Of a stretch of 64,000 bases of DNA, positions 9,293 through 18,859 are shown piece after piece. The number at the start of each line of letters is the position of its first letter. The first letter of the stretch is position 1. The position numbers and the translations under genes were made by a program. This DNA is from Prolixibacteraceae bacterium. Its GTDB lineage: Bacteria > Bacteroidota > Bacteroidia > Bacteroidales > Prolixibacteraceae. Under the pieces are notes generated by a model that did no database searches, was not told the DNA's origin, and saw only the letters and a program-made list of their open reading frames with translations. The stretch covers positions 1,612,001 through 1,676,000 of the forward strand of contig CP081303.1 in NCBI GenBank assembly GCA_019720755.1, in the 5' to 3' direction.

Positions 9293-10799
9293 GATATCAT
9301 TTAGATGCACATTTCTTAGCGATGTAGTGCTTAATTCACAATCTGCAACAGAAGGGGTTCAACCATCTTTGTCTTATGTTCCAGGATCAAATTTCTTGGG
9401 TATGGCTGCCCGTAAATTATATTGTGATGAACAGCTTTCTGAAGAGCAAAAAAGAGATATATTTCACCGTGGAGTAGTCACTTTTGGTGATGCTCACATA
9501 GAAGTAAAAGAACACAGAGCCTATAAAGTGCCAGCTTCATGGTTTTATAAGAAAGGAAAATCTTTTACCGATGATGAAGTTTATGTCCATCATAAAGTTC
9601 CTTCTAAATATTTGAATAAAATGATCGGCGATGGAACTCAATTGAAGCAGTCTAGAGAAGGGTACTTTATTTGCCATGCTGGTAAGGGTAAACAGGTTAG
9701 CATAAACAAACAGTTTTCTTTAAAATCAGCATATGATGCAGATAAGAGAAAATCTAAAGATAGTCAGATGTATGGTTATGAGGCATTGGAGGCTGGAACA
9801 CGTTGGCAGTTCACTATTACTTCTGAAAATAGAGAGTATTTAGAGTTAATGATAGATGCTTTGAAAGGGGATCAGCAGTTAGGTCGTAGTCGTACAGCTC
9901 AGTATGGATGGGTGTATATCTCTGAAATTGGTTCTATTACCGAGGCTAAAAAGCATGAGGATGTTACAGGTGTGGTTTCTATTTATGCAGCGTCAGATTG
10001 GGCTTTAGTTGACCGTTTAAGTAATCCAATATACAAGCCTACGTTAGAGATTTTTAACCTGCCTGAAGGAAGTGAAATATTGTGGGATAAAAGCCAAATA
10101 CGAACACGAGTTTATACACTTTGGAATGGTAAACGTGCAACACGTGATCTTAGTCGCATGGTTATTGAAAAAGGTTCAGTTTTAGTAGTTAAAACAAATG
10201 GTTCGTGGACAGACCATCCTCATCGTGTGGGGTGTTTTACCTCTGAAGGCTTAGGTGAGTATTTAGTGAACCCATTTTTCTTGGATAGCTGTCAAAATGA
10301 TATGGGGCTAAGAGATCTAGATTTTGTTCTTGATGACGAAGATAAAAAAAATAGTTGTTTACCTCTTCATTTTGTAAATCAGGAAGCAAAGAAAAACACC
10401 ATGTTAAAGTCTTATCTAGACAGGAGAAAGAGACGTAGAGATGCTGCTGTTATTATTCAACAAGTTGCAATGAAGTTTAAACGCCAACATCATGGTATCT
10501 ATAAAGAAGTTTCATCTAGTCAATGGGGAAGTATCCGAAGTTATGCATTGAGTACCAACGATAAGTCAGAATTGTGGAACATGCTCTTTAAAGAGAATGG
10601 TAAAAAGAGTTCAGAAGTTGGATATTTGGTTCATGGAGTAGTGACACAAGATCTTTGGGAACAACGTCGAAGAGCTGTGACACTGAAGAAAGCTATAGAA
10701 AATTCGTTTGATGAGTATTTGCCTCAAGAAAAGACGTTTAATTCAGAAGCTGTGGTGAAATGTGTAGAGAAAATAGCAGCATTAATGCAGAAAGGATAA
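9285..10799 (+). CDS. csx10: Csx10-type Cas5 RAMP protein with Cas11-like tail
   Basis: In type III-D, Csx10 fills the Cas5 position that grips the crRNA 5' handle next to Cas10. The ATG at 9285 is preceded by a strong GGAGGAG ribosome binding site; an in-frame GTG at 9246 would overlap the previous gene more deeply. The product is 504 residues. Visible are YVPGSNFLGMAARKLY near residue 30, QQLGRSRTAQYGWVYI (glycine-rich RAMP loop), and LSRMVIEKGSVLVVK, typical of Csx10. The last ~120 residues are charged and helical (KSYLDRRKRRRDAAVIIQQV onward), as expected for a fused Cas11-like small subunit. That last assignment is inference. Confidence 0.75.
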   Translation: MFKISFRCTFLSDVVLNSQSATEGVQPSLSYVPGSNFLGMAARKLYCDEQLSEEQKRDIFHRGVVTFGDAHIEVKEHRAYKVPASWFYKKGKSFTDDEVYVHHKVPSKYLNKMIGDGTQLKQSREGYFICHAGKGKQVSINKQFSLKSAYDADKRKSKDSQMYGYEALEAGTRWQFTITSENREYLELMIDALKGDQQLGRSRTAQYGWVYISEIGSITEAKKHEDVTGVVSIYAASDWALVDRLSNPIYKPTLEIFNLPEGSEILWDKSQIRTRVYTLWNGKRATRDLSRMVIEKGSVLVVKTNGSWTDHPHRVGCFTSEGLGEYLVNPFFLDSCQNDMGLRDLDFVLDDEDKKNSCLPLHFVNQEAKKNTMLKSYLDRRKRRRDAAVIIQQVAMKFKRQHHGIYKEVSSSQWGSIRSYALSTNDKSELWNMLFKENGKKSSEVGYLVHGVVTQDLWEQRRRAVTLKKAIENSFDEYLPQEKTFNSEAVVKCVEKIAALMQKG

Positions 10800-10805
10800 T
10801 AAGAC

Positions 10806-12197
10806 ATGGGAGAAGTAAAAAATAAATACAGATATATTGCTCGCTTCTATGTAGAGGCGGCTACCGCTTTGCATATTGGCTCTGGAGAGTCCAATGCGAA
10901 CATTGATCAGTTAATAGTTCGTGATTCTTTAGGGTTACCAATGATTCCAGGGACTTCGTTAATGGGGGTAATTCGTCATGGTTTATCTATAAGTGATGAC
11001 TTTGATGTAGATAAAATTTGTGGTTCAGGAGGAACTAAAGGTACTGGCTCGTGCTTAAAGATTAGTTCTGCACACATAGTTGGAGATTATCATAAAGTCA
11101 TAGAGAGACATGAAGATGAACAGAAGGATCTTTATCGCATTTTTGAAGACCTGCCAGTTCGCCATCATGCTCGTATTATGCATACCGGAGCAACTAAGAA
11201 GCATGGAAAGTTTGATAATGAAGTTTTGTATAAAGGGACTCGTTTCTGTTTCGAGGTAGAGCTCGAAGGAACAGAGTTATCACAAAAAGAGTGGCAAGCA
11301 TTGTTAACCTTTATCAAATCTCCTAGATTTCGTATCGGTGGAGGTACCCGCAATGGAATAGGAAAATTAAAGGTTTTATCTTTTCAAGAGAGAGCGTATA
11401 ATTTAGAGAATAGCATAGACCTGCTAGATTATATAAGTAAACCAAATAGTTTGAATAGTGATTTTAAAGGGGCGATAAAACATGACTGTACTTTAAATAA
11501 GAAAGATATAACGAATTGGTCTCGTTATGAGTTGAATATTATACCTGAAGAGGGTATGCTATTTGGTAGTTCTTTAGCTGGAAGTGTAGATGTGATTTCT
11601 GTTGAAGAACAGAAAATATCGTATCAGAATGATAAAGTCACTCTCAGTGGATCTAAGGATAAAAAAGAAGTTTATTGGTTGATCCCAGGTTCTTCTGTAA
11701 AAGGGGCAATATCTCATCGGGTAGCATATCACTACAATAAGGATAAAGGTTTATTTTCGGATCAAGTAGATGACATCTCGAACCTTGTTGGAGCCAATAA
11801 TTTGGCAGTAAGAACACTTTTTGGTTTTACTTCTGAAGAGTGTAACAACTTAGCAAACGATGAACTAAGTGCTGCTCGTGGTAGGGTTATTTTTGAAGAT
11901 ATGATGATTCCTAAGAGGAGTGTAAGGGTGTTAAATCATGTGACTATCGATCGCTTTACAGGTGGTGCAATGGATGGACACCTATTTAATGAAGAGATAG
12001 CTATTCCTCAAAAGGAGATGGGAATGACAATTTATTTAGATCGACCTGAAAGTATTGATGCTGATATTATCCTTGCTTTTGAAAAAACTCTAAAGGATAT
12101 TACAACAGGGATGTTACCATTAGGGGGCGGTGTCAATAGAGGACACGGCTGTTTTGAAGGGACTGTAACAAGAAATGATCAACCACTTAAATTTTAA
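10806..12197 (+). CDS. cas7: Double Cas7 (Cas7-2x) type III-D subunit
   Basis: The 463 residues contain two RAMP domains in tandem. The first has HIGSGESNANIDQLIVRD, MIPGTSLMGVIRHG, and the loop FRIGGGTRNGIGKLKVL. The second has WLIPGSSVKGAISHRVAYH and LPLGGGVNRGHGCFEGTV at the C-terminus. The Asp in NIDQ of domain 1 occupies the position of the Csm3 catalytic Asp; in domain 2 the candidate is the Asp in GSVDVIS, less certain. This architecture matches the Cas7-2x subunit known from III-D effectors. It follows csx10 by 6 bases and precedes the Csx19-like gene by 8 bases. Confidence 0.82.
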   Translation: MGEVKNKYRYIARFYVEAATALHIGSGESNANIDQLIVRDSLGLPMIPGTSLMGVIRHGLSISDDFDVDKICGSGGTKGTGSCLKISSAHIVGDYHKVIERHEDEQKDLYRIFEDLPVRHHARIMHTGATKKHGKFDNEVLYKGTRFCFEVELEGTELSQKEWQALLTFIKSPRFRIGGGTRNGIGKLKVLSFQERAYNLENSIDLLDYISKPNSLNSDFKGAIKHDCTLNKKDITNWSRYELNIIPEEGMLFGSSLAGSVDVISVEEQKISYQNDKVTLSGSKDKKEVYWLIPGSSVKGAISHRVAYHYNKDKGLFSDQVDDISNLVGANNLAVRTLFGFTSEECNNLANDELSAARGRVIFEDMMIPKRSVRVLNHVTIDRFTGGAMDGHLFNEEIAIPQKEMGMTIYLDRPESIDADIILAFEKTLKDITTGMLPLGGGVNRGHGCFEGTVTRNDQPLKF

Positions 12198-12205
12198 CCT
12201 TTATC

Positions 12206-12724
12206 ATGAATTGTAATCAAATCGTAGAGATGGAAAAGACTCTTTTTACTGTGTTTAAGGATATTAATGCTCCTGAATTGCAATCTCTTTTAGAACATGT
12301 TCAAGAAGGCTATTATTGGTCGTCTGATAAGACGGAGCCAGTAGTGTTGAAGCAGGGTGTTGCTTTTAATGCACCTTGTGTAGATAACCCATATATTGTT
12401 GAGGCATATCTTTTATGTCAAGATTCTGATCAAAAGTTGCAAAGTGTTACGGTGAAAGATCGTGGTGATGGTGCAACGATTGTAGTTACTCCATTAGAAG
12501 CTTTAAAGGAGAATATGTCCATGTCAGAAGACCTAAAGAAAGCTTTCTTTGGTTATGAAAAAAGTTATGAGTCACATCGAATGGATAATAGATATCTAAG
12601 TTTCTATGAGGTGTGGAAGTTAGAGGAGGAGCCCGTTGCAGAATTGTATTGTGATGAATCAAATGAAACGATGATGGTGTTTAAACCATTTATGAGAGTT
12701 TTTAATGGTTTTGTTAAAAAGTAA
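12206..12724 (+). CDS. csx19: Csx19-like small subunit of type III-D complex
   Basis: This 172-residue acidic protein lies between the double Cas7 and the TIGR03986 gene, where III-D loci carry csx19. Segments such as GYYWSSDKTEPVVL, VEAYLLCQDSDQKLQSVTVK and LSFYEVWKLEEE fit what I recall of the Csx19 family (TIGR03984), but the match by eye is weak. No enzyme motif is visible. In structurally known III-D complexes Csx19 is a non-catalytic structural subunit. The call rests mainly on size and position. Confidence 0.55.
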   Translation: MNCNQIVEMEKTLFTVFKDINAPELQSLLEHVQEGYYWSSDKTEPVVLKQGVAFNAPCVDNPYIVEAYLLCQDSDQKLQSVTVKDRGDGATIVVTPLEALKENMSMSEDLKKAFFGYEKSYESHRMDNRYLSFYEVWKLEEEPVAELYCDESNETMMVFKPFMRVFNGFVKK

Positions 12725-12735
12725 AAACGAAGGAT

Positions 12736-15210
12736 ATGTCTGAAATAGAAATGAAAGCCCCATATAATTTTGTGCCATTAAGTAAGAATATTTATTTTCC
12801 AGATTGGGCAGATCAAATAAGTCATGATGTACCATTTTCTGATGGAGAGAGTGGTGTAATCGATATAAAACTTACTGCTGAATCGGATATTATTGTCAGT
12901 GATGGCAATAAGAATGGTACAGAGCAGTTTTGTCACTATATGCATGGAGGTGAGAGGCAGTATTTTATTCCTGGTACGTCTATGAAAGGTGCTATACGAA
13001 GCGTCTTCGAGATTCTTAGTTTCTCGAAAATGGATCTAATTCAAGATAGTAAGTTAGCTCTTCGTGATTTAAATAATACGGATGTATATACATTGACAGA
13101 AGATGCATCTAAGATTCGTTGTGGGTGGTTGTATCAGGATGGTGTGGATTATAAAATAGAGGACTGTGGCCGTCCATTGAGAATTTCTCATGCGGATATT
13201 GATGCTTTTTGGAGTGTAAACTTTGTTGATTCGTTCAAATTTAATGGAGCACAAACCACACAGAAAGGATTTCCAGCTAAAACAATCCGAGAAGAGGCAA
13301 AGCATGCCAAGTTTAAATATCAGATGTTTACTGGCAAAAATCTTACTTATAGGTATAAAGAAGAGCATATTAAGTCTAAGATTGAAGATAAGCTTATGGC
13401 TCGTTTTTATTCGAATTCAAATCAAGAGGGAACTTTGGTATTTACAGGTCAAATTGATGCCCGAGGTGAGATTTCTAAGGGAAAAGGAAAAAAAAGAACC
13501 GTAGGTAAATTTTATGAGTTTATATTTCCTTCTTCAACTAGCCATGAAATAGAAGTTCCCTATGAAAAATGGGATGTGTTTAGAAAGAGTTATAATGATC
13601 ATCTCCCAGATCAAATATCCATTGATTGGAAGTATTGGAAAGAGAAACTAAAGGAGGGAGGAAAAGTTCCTGTTTTCTTTCGTAATAAAGGTAATATAGT
13701 GAAAGATTTTGGCTTGTCTTTTTTGTATAAATTGCCTTATAATTATTCTGTAAAAGATGCCAGAGAAGAAAATCACAAAAGAAAAATAAAAGATTTAGCA
13801 TCGTGTGTCTTTGGATTTACGACGGATGAAGATGCATTAAAGGGACGAGTGCAGTTTGGAAAATTAAACACAACTAGCCATGTAACAACAGGTTCAAAGG
13901 TAAGTGTTATTTTAGGAGGTCCAAATGCAAGTTATTATCCAACTTATATTGATCAGAATCATCATTCTAATGGTGATGGTACAATTGCAAAAGATTCATA
14001 TGAGACTCTTATGAGCCCGTCAGCAAGACTTGCTGGGTGGAAACGTTATCCTGTAAAAGATAGCGTAAAATTAGGATCAAAAGGGAATGGTAATGAAAAA
14101 GTTAAAACTCATTTTATCCCTCTGAAAGAAGGAGTCGTTTTTAAAGGAAAGATACGAGTACACAACCTTCGTCCAGTAGAACTAGGAGCTTTAATCTCTT
14201 CTCTTTTGCTTCATGGACATCCAGATGCATTACACCATATCGGGAAAGCCAAGTCATTAGGGTATGGTAATGTGAAATTAGAGATTACTGGCATGAATGG
14301 ATTTAGTCGTTCTGAAGTTTCCTATTGGATGCAAAAATTTGAAGAGGAGTTGAATGTTGTCCTCTTTAGTGGAAAAAATCAGTGGTGTAAAGAATCTTCT
14401 ATCAGAGAGTTGATTGCGATGTCTCTTCCTGTTGTCGATCGAGATGATCAACTCAGTTATATGGAATTGAAAGATTTTTCTAAAGCTAAAGGATCAAAAT
14501 TAGGTAAAAATCAAACTCCTGGAAAATATCTTGAAAGATTTACAACAGTTTTTGGATCTGACTTCGTGGTTCCTTCTTATTCTGATCAAAGTTCATTAGA
14601 GATGGTGATGTTAAACAGAAAGCCTCAATATGACCAATATCTTGATAAACAAAATGCTATTGAAGAAAAAGAGAAGAGAGCACATGAAGCAATCCTATTT
14701 GAAATTAAGCGTGAGAAAGCACGTCAAGTCGAGGAGGAGGTAAAAAGAAAGAATGAAGAGAAATTGCATGCTCTAGAGGAAAAACAAGCAAAAGAACGTA
14801 AACAACGTGAAGCTGAACAGTACGAGAAAGATGCTTATCTTGAATCGTTACGTCAGCAAGAGGAAAAGAAAAAACGAGAGCAAGCGCAAGAAGATAAGAA
14901 AAGACAAGAAGAGAATAAAAGTAAGAAAGAAAGCGCTGCCTTAGAATTAATAAAGTCAGGATTAGCTTCCAGCGTATTATTAGATAAAGGTATTAAAGAG
15001 AATAAGAACTCAATCAGAAATTATAAGAACTCTTTAGTTTTAACAAACAGTTGCTTTTCAGATTCTGATTTAGAAGTTTTAAAGAATCTAGTAGGTTACT
15101 CTTTAAAGAAGACTCCTAAGCAATGGAAGAATAATAAAAAAGGGGATTTTAAATGGTTGATTGAAATTGTTGGCAATGCTAGTCTAGTATTGTCTTGGGT
15201 GAATAGTTAG
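12736..15210 (+). CDS. TIGR03986-family RAMP protein (Cas7 with insertion) with coiled-coil tail
   Basis: This is an 824-residue III-D subunit. The N-terminus APYNFVPLSKNIYFPDWADQ and the motif YFIPGTSMKGAIRSVFEILS (about 75-94) are diagnostic of TIGR03986. The RAMP glycine loop HIGKAKSLGYGNVKLEITG lies near residue 500, so the Cas7 fold is split by a large insertion, like the Cas7-insertion subunit of III-D complexes. Residues about 635-733 form a long, highly charged Glu/Lys/Arg/Gln helix, almost certainly a coiled coil, followed by a ~90-residue C-terminal domain that I do not recognise. The helix is unusual for a Cas7 subunit. It is 4 bases from the effector gene that follows. Confidence 0.8.
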   Translation: MSEIEMKAPYNFVPLSKNIYFPDWADQISHDVPFSDGESGVIDIKLTAESDIIVSDGNKNGTEQFCHYMHGGERQYFIPGTSMKGAIRSVFEILSFSKMDLIQDSKLALRDLNNTDVYTLTEDASKIRCGWLYQDGVDYKIEDCGRPLRISHADIDAFWSVNFVDSFKFNGAQTTQKGFPAKTIREEAKHAKFKYQMFTGKNLTYRYKEEHIKSKIEDKLMARFYSNSNQEGTLVFTGQIDARGEISKGKGKKRTVGKFYEFIFPSSTSHEIEVPYEKWDVFRKSYNDHLPDQISIDWKYWKEKLKEGGKVPVFFRNKGNIVKDFGLSFLYKLPYNYSVKDAREENHKRKIKDLASCVFGFTTDEDALKGRVQFGKLNTTSHVTTGSKVSVILGGPNASYYPTYIDQNHHSNGDGTIAKDSYETLMSPSARLAGWKRYPVKDSVKLGSKGNGNEKVKTHFIPLKEGVVFKGKIRVHNLRPVELGALISSLLLHGHPDALHHIGKAKSLGYGNVKLEITGMNGFSRSEVSYWMQKFEEELNVVLFSGKNQWCKESSIRELIAMSLPVVDRDDQLSYMELKDFSKAKGSKLGKNQTPGKYLERFTTVFGSDFVVPSYSDQSSLEMVMLNRKPQYDQYLDKQNAIEEKEKRAHEAILFEIKREKARQVEEEVKRKNEEKLHALEEKQAKERKQREAEQYEKDAYLESLRQQEEKKKREQAQEDKKRQEENKSKKESAALELIKSGLASSVLLDKGIKENKNSIRNYKNSLVLTNSCFSDSDLEVLKNLVGYSLKKTPKQWKNNKKGDFKWLIEIVGNASLVLSWVNS

Positions 15211-15214
15211 ATTT

Positions 15215-16243
15215 ATGAAAACTGTATTAATATCTATAATCAGTGAACAGACCATTCCTAATGTGTTGATGATTCGTGAGCTTCGAGGTCAATATGATGA
15301 ATTGGCTTTTATTACTACTTCGCAGATGGAAGAGAAGTGTGTAGGAGATCATGTGGAGATGGCTTGTGGACTTGATAAAGGGAGTGTCGGTCGTATCGTG
15401 GTGGAGCCAGATCTATTACAGCGCACCTCGGAGTTGTTGTCCGAAAATTTTTCCAATGAAAATCATTATCTGGTTAATATTACTGGGGGGACAAAGTTGA
15501 TGTCGGTGGCTGTCTTTGAGTTCTTTTCGAAGATGTCTAGTGAGATTTTCTATGTGCCTATCGGAAAGAATCGTTACCGAAGAGTATTTCCTTACGATCA
15601 GGTGGAAGAGAGAGACATTCGATGTAGATTGTCTCTGAAGGCTTATTTGTTGGCTTATGGAAGATATTTCTCAGGTGAGAATAAACTTAAACGAGATGCT
15701 TCTGTTTCGATGCAACTTCTTAAGGATTTAAATAAAGTAGGCTTTGACCAGAGTAGGGTGTTTCAGATATTTCATGCACAAGAGCTTCCTGATAGAGAGG
15801 ATCGTACTTACTTCTCTGGTGGGTGGTTTGAAGAGTATTGTTTTCATGTGATTCAGCAACATTTTAAAGGGAGTGATGTGTGGATGAATGTAGAAGTGCT
15901 TCGTGATAAAGATCAAGTAAAGAATGACAATGAATATGATGTGATGTTTGTCTACGAGAATGCCCTGTATGCCATGGAGTGTAAGGCACGCATCTGGAAA
16001 CATAAACCAACAGGTTCCCCATTAAAACGTCATTTGGATGATTGTTTGTACAAGCTCGCAGGAGTGACTAAGAATGTTGGGTTAAGAGTTAATTCATATC
16101 TTTTGGTTCTCTCTGATTTGGATCAGTTTTCAGTCGAATCGAAAGAGAATTTAAAAATGCGTACAAACCTTTTAGGTATTAAAGGGGTAATTGCACAATC
16201 GGATTTTAATGGCAAATCAGATTGGGTGAAAAAAATAAAATAG
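15215..16243 (+). CDS. Card1/Can2-like CARF nuclease (DUF1887)
   Basis: This 342-residue effector is predicted to be switched on by cyclic oligoadenylate from Cas10. The N-terminal Rossmann-like CARF domain carries NITGGTKLMSVA (88-99), the TGGTK signature. The C-terminal domain is PD-(D/E)XK: FEEYCF (E206), EYDVMFV (D242) and MECK (E255, K257). This order matches Card1/Can2, which cut RNA and nick DNA upon cA4 binding. Length is close to known members (about 350-370). The gene lies 4 bases after the complex genes, and its stop abuts the next ATG. The cOA ring size cannot be read from sequence by eye. Confidence 0.85.
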   Translation: MKTVLISIISEQTIPNVLMIRELRGQYDELAFITTSQMEEKCVGDHVEMACGLDKGSVGRIVVEPDLLQRTSELLSENFSNENHYLVNITGGTKLMSVAVFEFFSKMSSEIFYVPIGKNRYRRVFPYDQVEERDIRCRLSLKAYLLAYGRYFSGENKLKRDASVSMQLLKDLNKVGFDQSRVFQIFHAQELPDREDRTYFSGGWFEEYCFHVIQQHFKGSDVWMNVEVLRDKDQVKNDNEYDVMFVYENALYAMECKARIWKHKPTGSPLKRHLDDCLYKLAGVTKNVGLRVNSYLLVLSDLDQFSVESKENLKMRTNLLGIKGVIAQSDFNGKSDWVKKIK

Positions 16244-17515
16244 ATGGGAAGAAATATATTGATCTCCTTTTTGGGTAAAACTAATTATAGTAAAACAATT
16301 TATCAATTGGAGGGGAAGGAGTGTAGTACTCCAACTTTCACTCCAATGGATGCTTTAAGGGAGTACTATCCTTTTGAATTTTGTTATGTCTTTGGAACCG
16401 CTGACTCTAGTTGGGATTATCTTTTGAAAGAAGAGTTTAAGAATATTGATCTTTCAAAAGAGGATTTTATTCGTCAGAAGTCTTCTCTAGCTATTAGAAT
16501 GAGAGACCATAAAATTAAGCCAGAAATTATTCATTATGGGAAGAATAAGCATGAGCTAGAAGAGAATCTAAAGATTATTATCAATGCATTGATAGACTTA
16601 AGAGATGGTGATAAGATCTTTATTGATATAACTTACTCATTTCGTTCAATACCTCTTTTTGCAATGAATGTAATTCAATATCTAAAAGAAGTTTCTCCAT
16701 TGAATATTGAAATTGGTGGTGTCTTTTATGGCATGTTTCTGGCAAAGGATCCTTCAACAGGTATTGTCCCTTTGGTTGATATGGGACCAACTATTGAATT
16801 GATGGATTGGATTAAGGCTGCATCAGAATTTAAAGATCATCAAACGGCAGACAAGTTTGCTTCTTTATTAGGTCGAAATGATTTAAAGCAAGAAGCTGAA
16901 CGTATGCAATCTTACATTGCCATAAATTCAGTTACACATTTACGTAAGTCTGTAACTGAATTTAAAAATTTATGGCTTAATGTAAGCGATTCTATTCATA
17001 AAAGGTTAGTTTCTCCTGCAGTACTTGATTTTCCTGATAATATCTCAAAAAGAGGAGAAGGTAAAGAATATCTAATATTAGCAAAATTGTCTGATTTACA
17101 ATGGAAGCAGGGGCAGTATCTTGCTTCTATTACTAGTTGTTGGGAGGCATTGATTTCATATGTGTGGAGCATTTATAAATCACATAATAATAAAGGATAT
17201 CCAAAATCATTTTGTTTCAATATAATATCAAAGCATTTGTGTGGAAAAGAGTATTTCTATTACGATTCTTTACCCTCGATAGATAATGAGTTTAGAGAGA
17301 AGATAGATGATTTTAGAGGGTATCGTAATATGATGGTACATGCAGATGAAAAAAAAGGATATGAGCTTGATGCTGATATGATTGATAAAGAATTGAAAGA
17401 GACTCGAAGACAGATAATAGAATCAATTCGTACAAATATTATTGGGCCAGTAGCTTATCGTATTGTTAGTAGTGAGAATTTTGGTAATGATTTGAAAGAT
17501 AAAAAATCAAAATAA
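16244..17515 (+). CDS. csx2: Csx2-type CARF-HEPN ribonuclease (first copy)
   Basis: The TIGR02221 (Csx2/Csx1-like) family joins an N-terminal CARF sensor to a C-terminal HEPN RNase. In this 423-residue protein the start NILISFLGKTNYSKTIYQL and the signature FIDITYSFRSIPLFA (127-140) define the CARF part. The HEPN active site R-X4-H is RNMMVH at 361-366. The ATG directly follows the stop of the Card1-like gene. It is expected to degrade RNA non-specifically when cOA accumulates. The catalytic motif is intact, so it should be active. Confidence 0.85.
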   Translation: MGRNILISFLGKTNYSKTIYQLEGKECSTPTFTPMDALREYYPFEFCYVFGTADSSWDYLLKEEFKNIDLSKEDFIRQKSSLAIRMRDHKIKPEIIHYGKNKHELEENLKIIINALIDLRDGDKIFIDITYSFRSIPLFAMNVIQYLKEVSPLNIEIGGVFYGMFLAKDPSTGIVPLVDMGPTIELMDWIKAASEFKDHQTADKFASLLGRNDLKQEAERMQSYIAINSVTHLRKSVTEFKNLWLNVSDSIHKRLVSPAVLDFPDNISKRGEGKEYLILAKLSDLQWKQGQYLASITSCWEALISYVWSIYKSHNNKGYPKSFCFNIISKHLCGKEYFYYDSLPSIDNEFREKIDDFRGYRNMMVHADEKKGYELDADMIDKELKETRRQIIESIRTNIIGPVAYRIVSSENFGNDLKDKKSK

Positions 17516-17523
17516 TAATAAAA

Positions 17524-18858
17524 ATGGCTAGAAAAGTATTTATTTCCTTTTTAGGATCAAGTGGATATAAAAAATGTTGTTATCAATTAAAGGACTATAT
17601 TTCAGCTCCAATTCGTTTTATTCAAGAGGCAACGCTTGAAGCATTAGGTGTTGAAAATTGGGATGAAAATGATAAAGGGTATATTCTTTTAACTGATGGT
17701 GTGAAAGGGAGTAGAAATTGTAATTGGGAAGTAGGAATTGAGAATCAATATGCTCCTTTAAAAGATCAGATAGAATATAAAGGATTGAAACCTGTTTTAG
17801 AGTCTCATAATTGGAAATTTAAAATAGAGGAAATTTCCATCCCTGATGGAAATAATGAGATTGAATTATGGGAGATCTTTAATCGATTGTATGAAGTTCT
17901 ACAGGATGATGATGAACTTTATTTAGATATCACTCATGGTTTCAGATACCTCCCGATGTTAATGTTAGTTTTATCTAATTATAGTAAGTTCCTTAAAGGG
18001 GTTCGAGTTAGACATATCAGTTATGGTAATTTCGAAGGTGGTTTTGAGAACCCTGCTACTAAAATTATTACTGCACCAATTATTGAATTGACATCATTCA
18101 GTGAAATGCAAGAGTGGACCTCAGCAGCAAGTGACTTTGTGCAGTATGGACAAACTAAAGGAATTGAAAGTCTACTTCCAAAAGATAGTGAGCTAGGAAA
18201 TAATCTGCATGAATATACTACATTACTTCAAACAGTAAGAGGGGGTGATCTAATAAAAAATACACAAGTAGATAATCTTAGATGTTCTTTGGATTCTTTG
18301 GATTCAGTTGATGGTCCTAAACCTTTGTCTCATCTAGCGGATAGGATGAAGTCGACTGTTGCAGGCTATAAAGAAGATTCTGTTTTGAATGGTTTTGTTG
18401 CTGTTCGATATTGTATTGACACAGGTCTGTATCAACAAGGGTATACTTTACTTGAAGAGTTTATTATTACTAAAGTAATGGAAGAGCTTGGTGTTTTATC
18501 AAAGTATTTTACGGATAAGGATGTTCGGAATTCTGTTTCAGGAGCATTGAATGTAAATAAACTTGAAAGTTATAGTTTAGAGGCTGCACTTAGCCCTCGA
18601 GCCTTTGAAAAATGTTCAAAATTAGATGAGAGTGATTTTAAAAGTATTAATTCTTTAAGTACACTAGGAGAGAGTGTTTTTGAACTTCCTTATTTCAGTC
18701 TTTTGCGTAAGAAAGTATTTAAAAGTTTATCCCCTCTTAGAAATGATTTTGCACATGTTGGGATGAATAATAATCCAAATACAGGTGAAAAGTTAATCCA
18801 ACAATTGAAAGATAAATTCCAAAAGACCTGTGAAATATTTAATATTGATTTAGAGTAG
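17524..18858 (+). CDS. csx2: Csx2-type CARF-HEPN ribonuclease (second copy)
   Basis: This 444-residue homologue follows the first copy after 8 bases. It has the same layout: VFISFLGSSGYKKCCYQL at the start, CARF signature YLDITHGFRYLPMLM (133-147), and HEPN motif RNDFAH at 406-411. By eye it is clearly diverged from its neighbour outside the motifs (for example DITHGFRYLP against DITYSFRSIP), so the pair is either an old duplication or two separate acquisitions. Differences in the CARF pocket could mean different cOA preference; that is inference. Confidence 0.85.
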   Translation: MARKVFISFLGSSGYKKCCYQLKDYISAPIRFIQEATLEALGVENWDENDKGYILLTDGVKGSRNCNWEVGIENQYAPLKDQIEYKGLKPVLESHNWKFKIEEISIPDGNNEIELWEIFNRLYEVLQDDDELYLDITHGFRYLPMLMLVLSNYSKFLKGVRVRHISYGNFEGGFENPATKIITAPIIELTSFSEMQEWTSAASDFVQYGQTKGIESLLPKDSELGNNLHEYTTLLQTVRGGDLIKNTQVDNLRCSLDSLDSVDGPKPLSHLADRMKSTVAGYKEDSVLNGFVAVRYCIDTGLYQQGYTLLEEFIITKVMEELGVLSKYFTDKDVRNSVSGALNVNKLESYSLEAALSPRAFEKCSKLDESDFKSINSLSTLGESVFELPYFSLLRKKVFKSLSPLRNDFAHVGMNNNPNTGEKLIQQLKDKFQKTCEIFNIDLE

Positions 18859-18859
18859 T

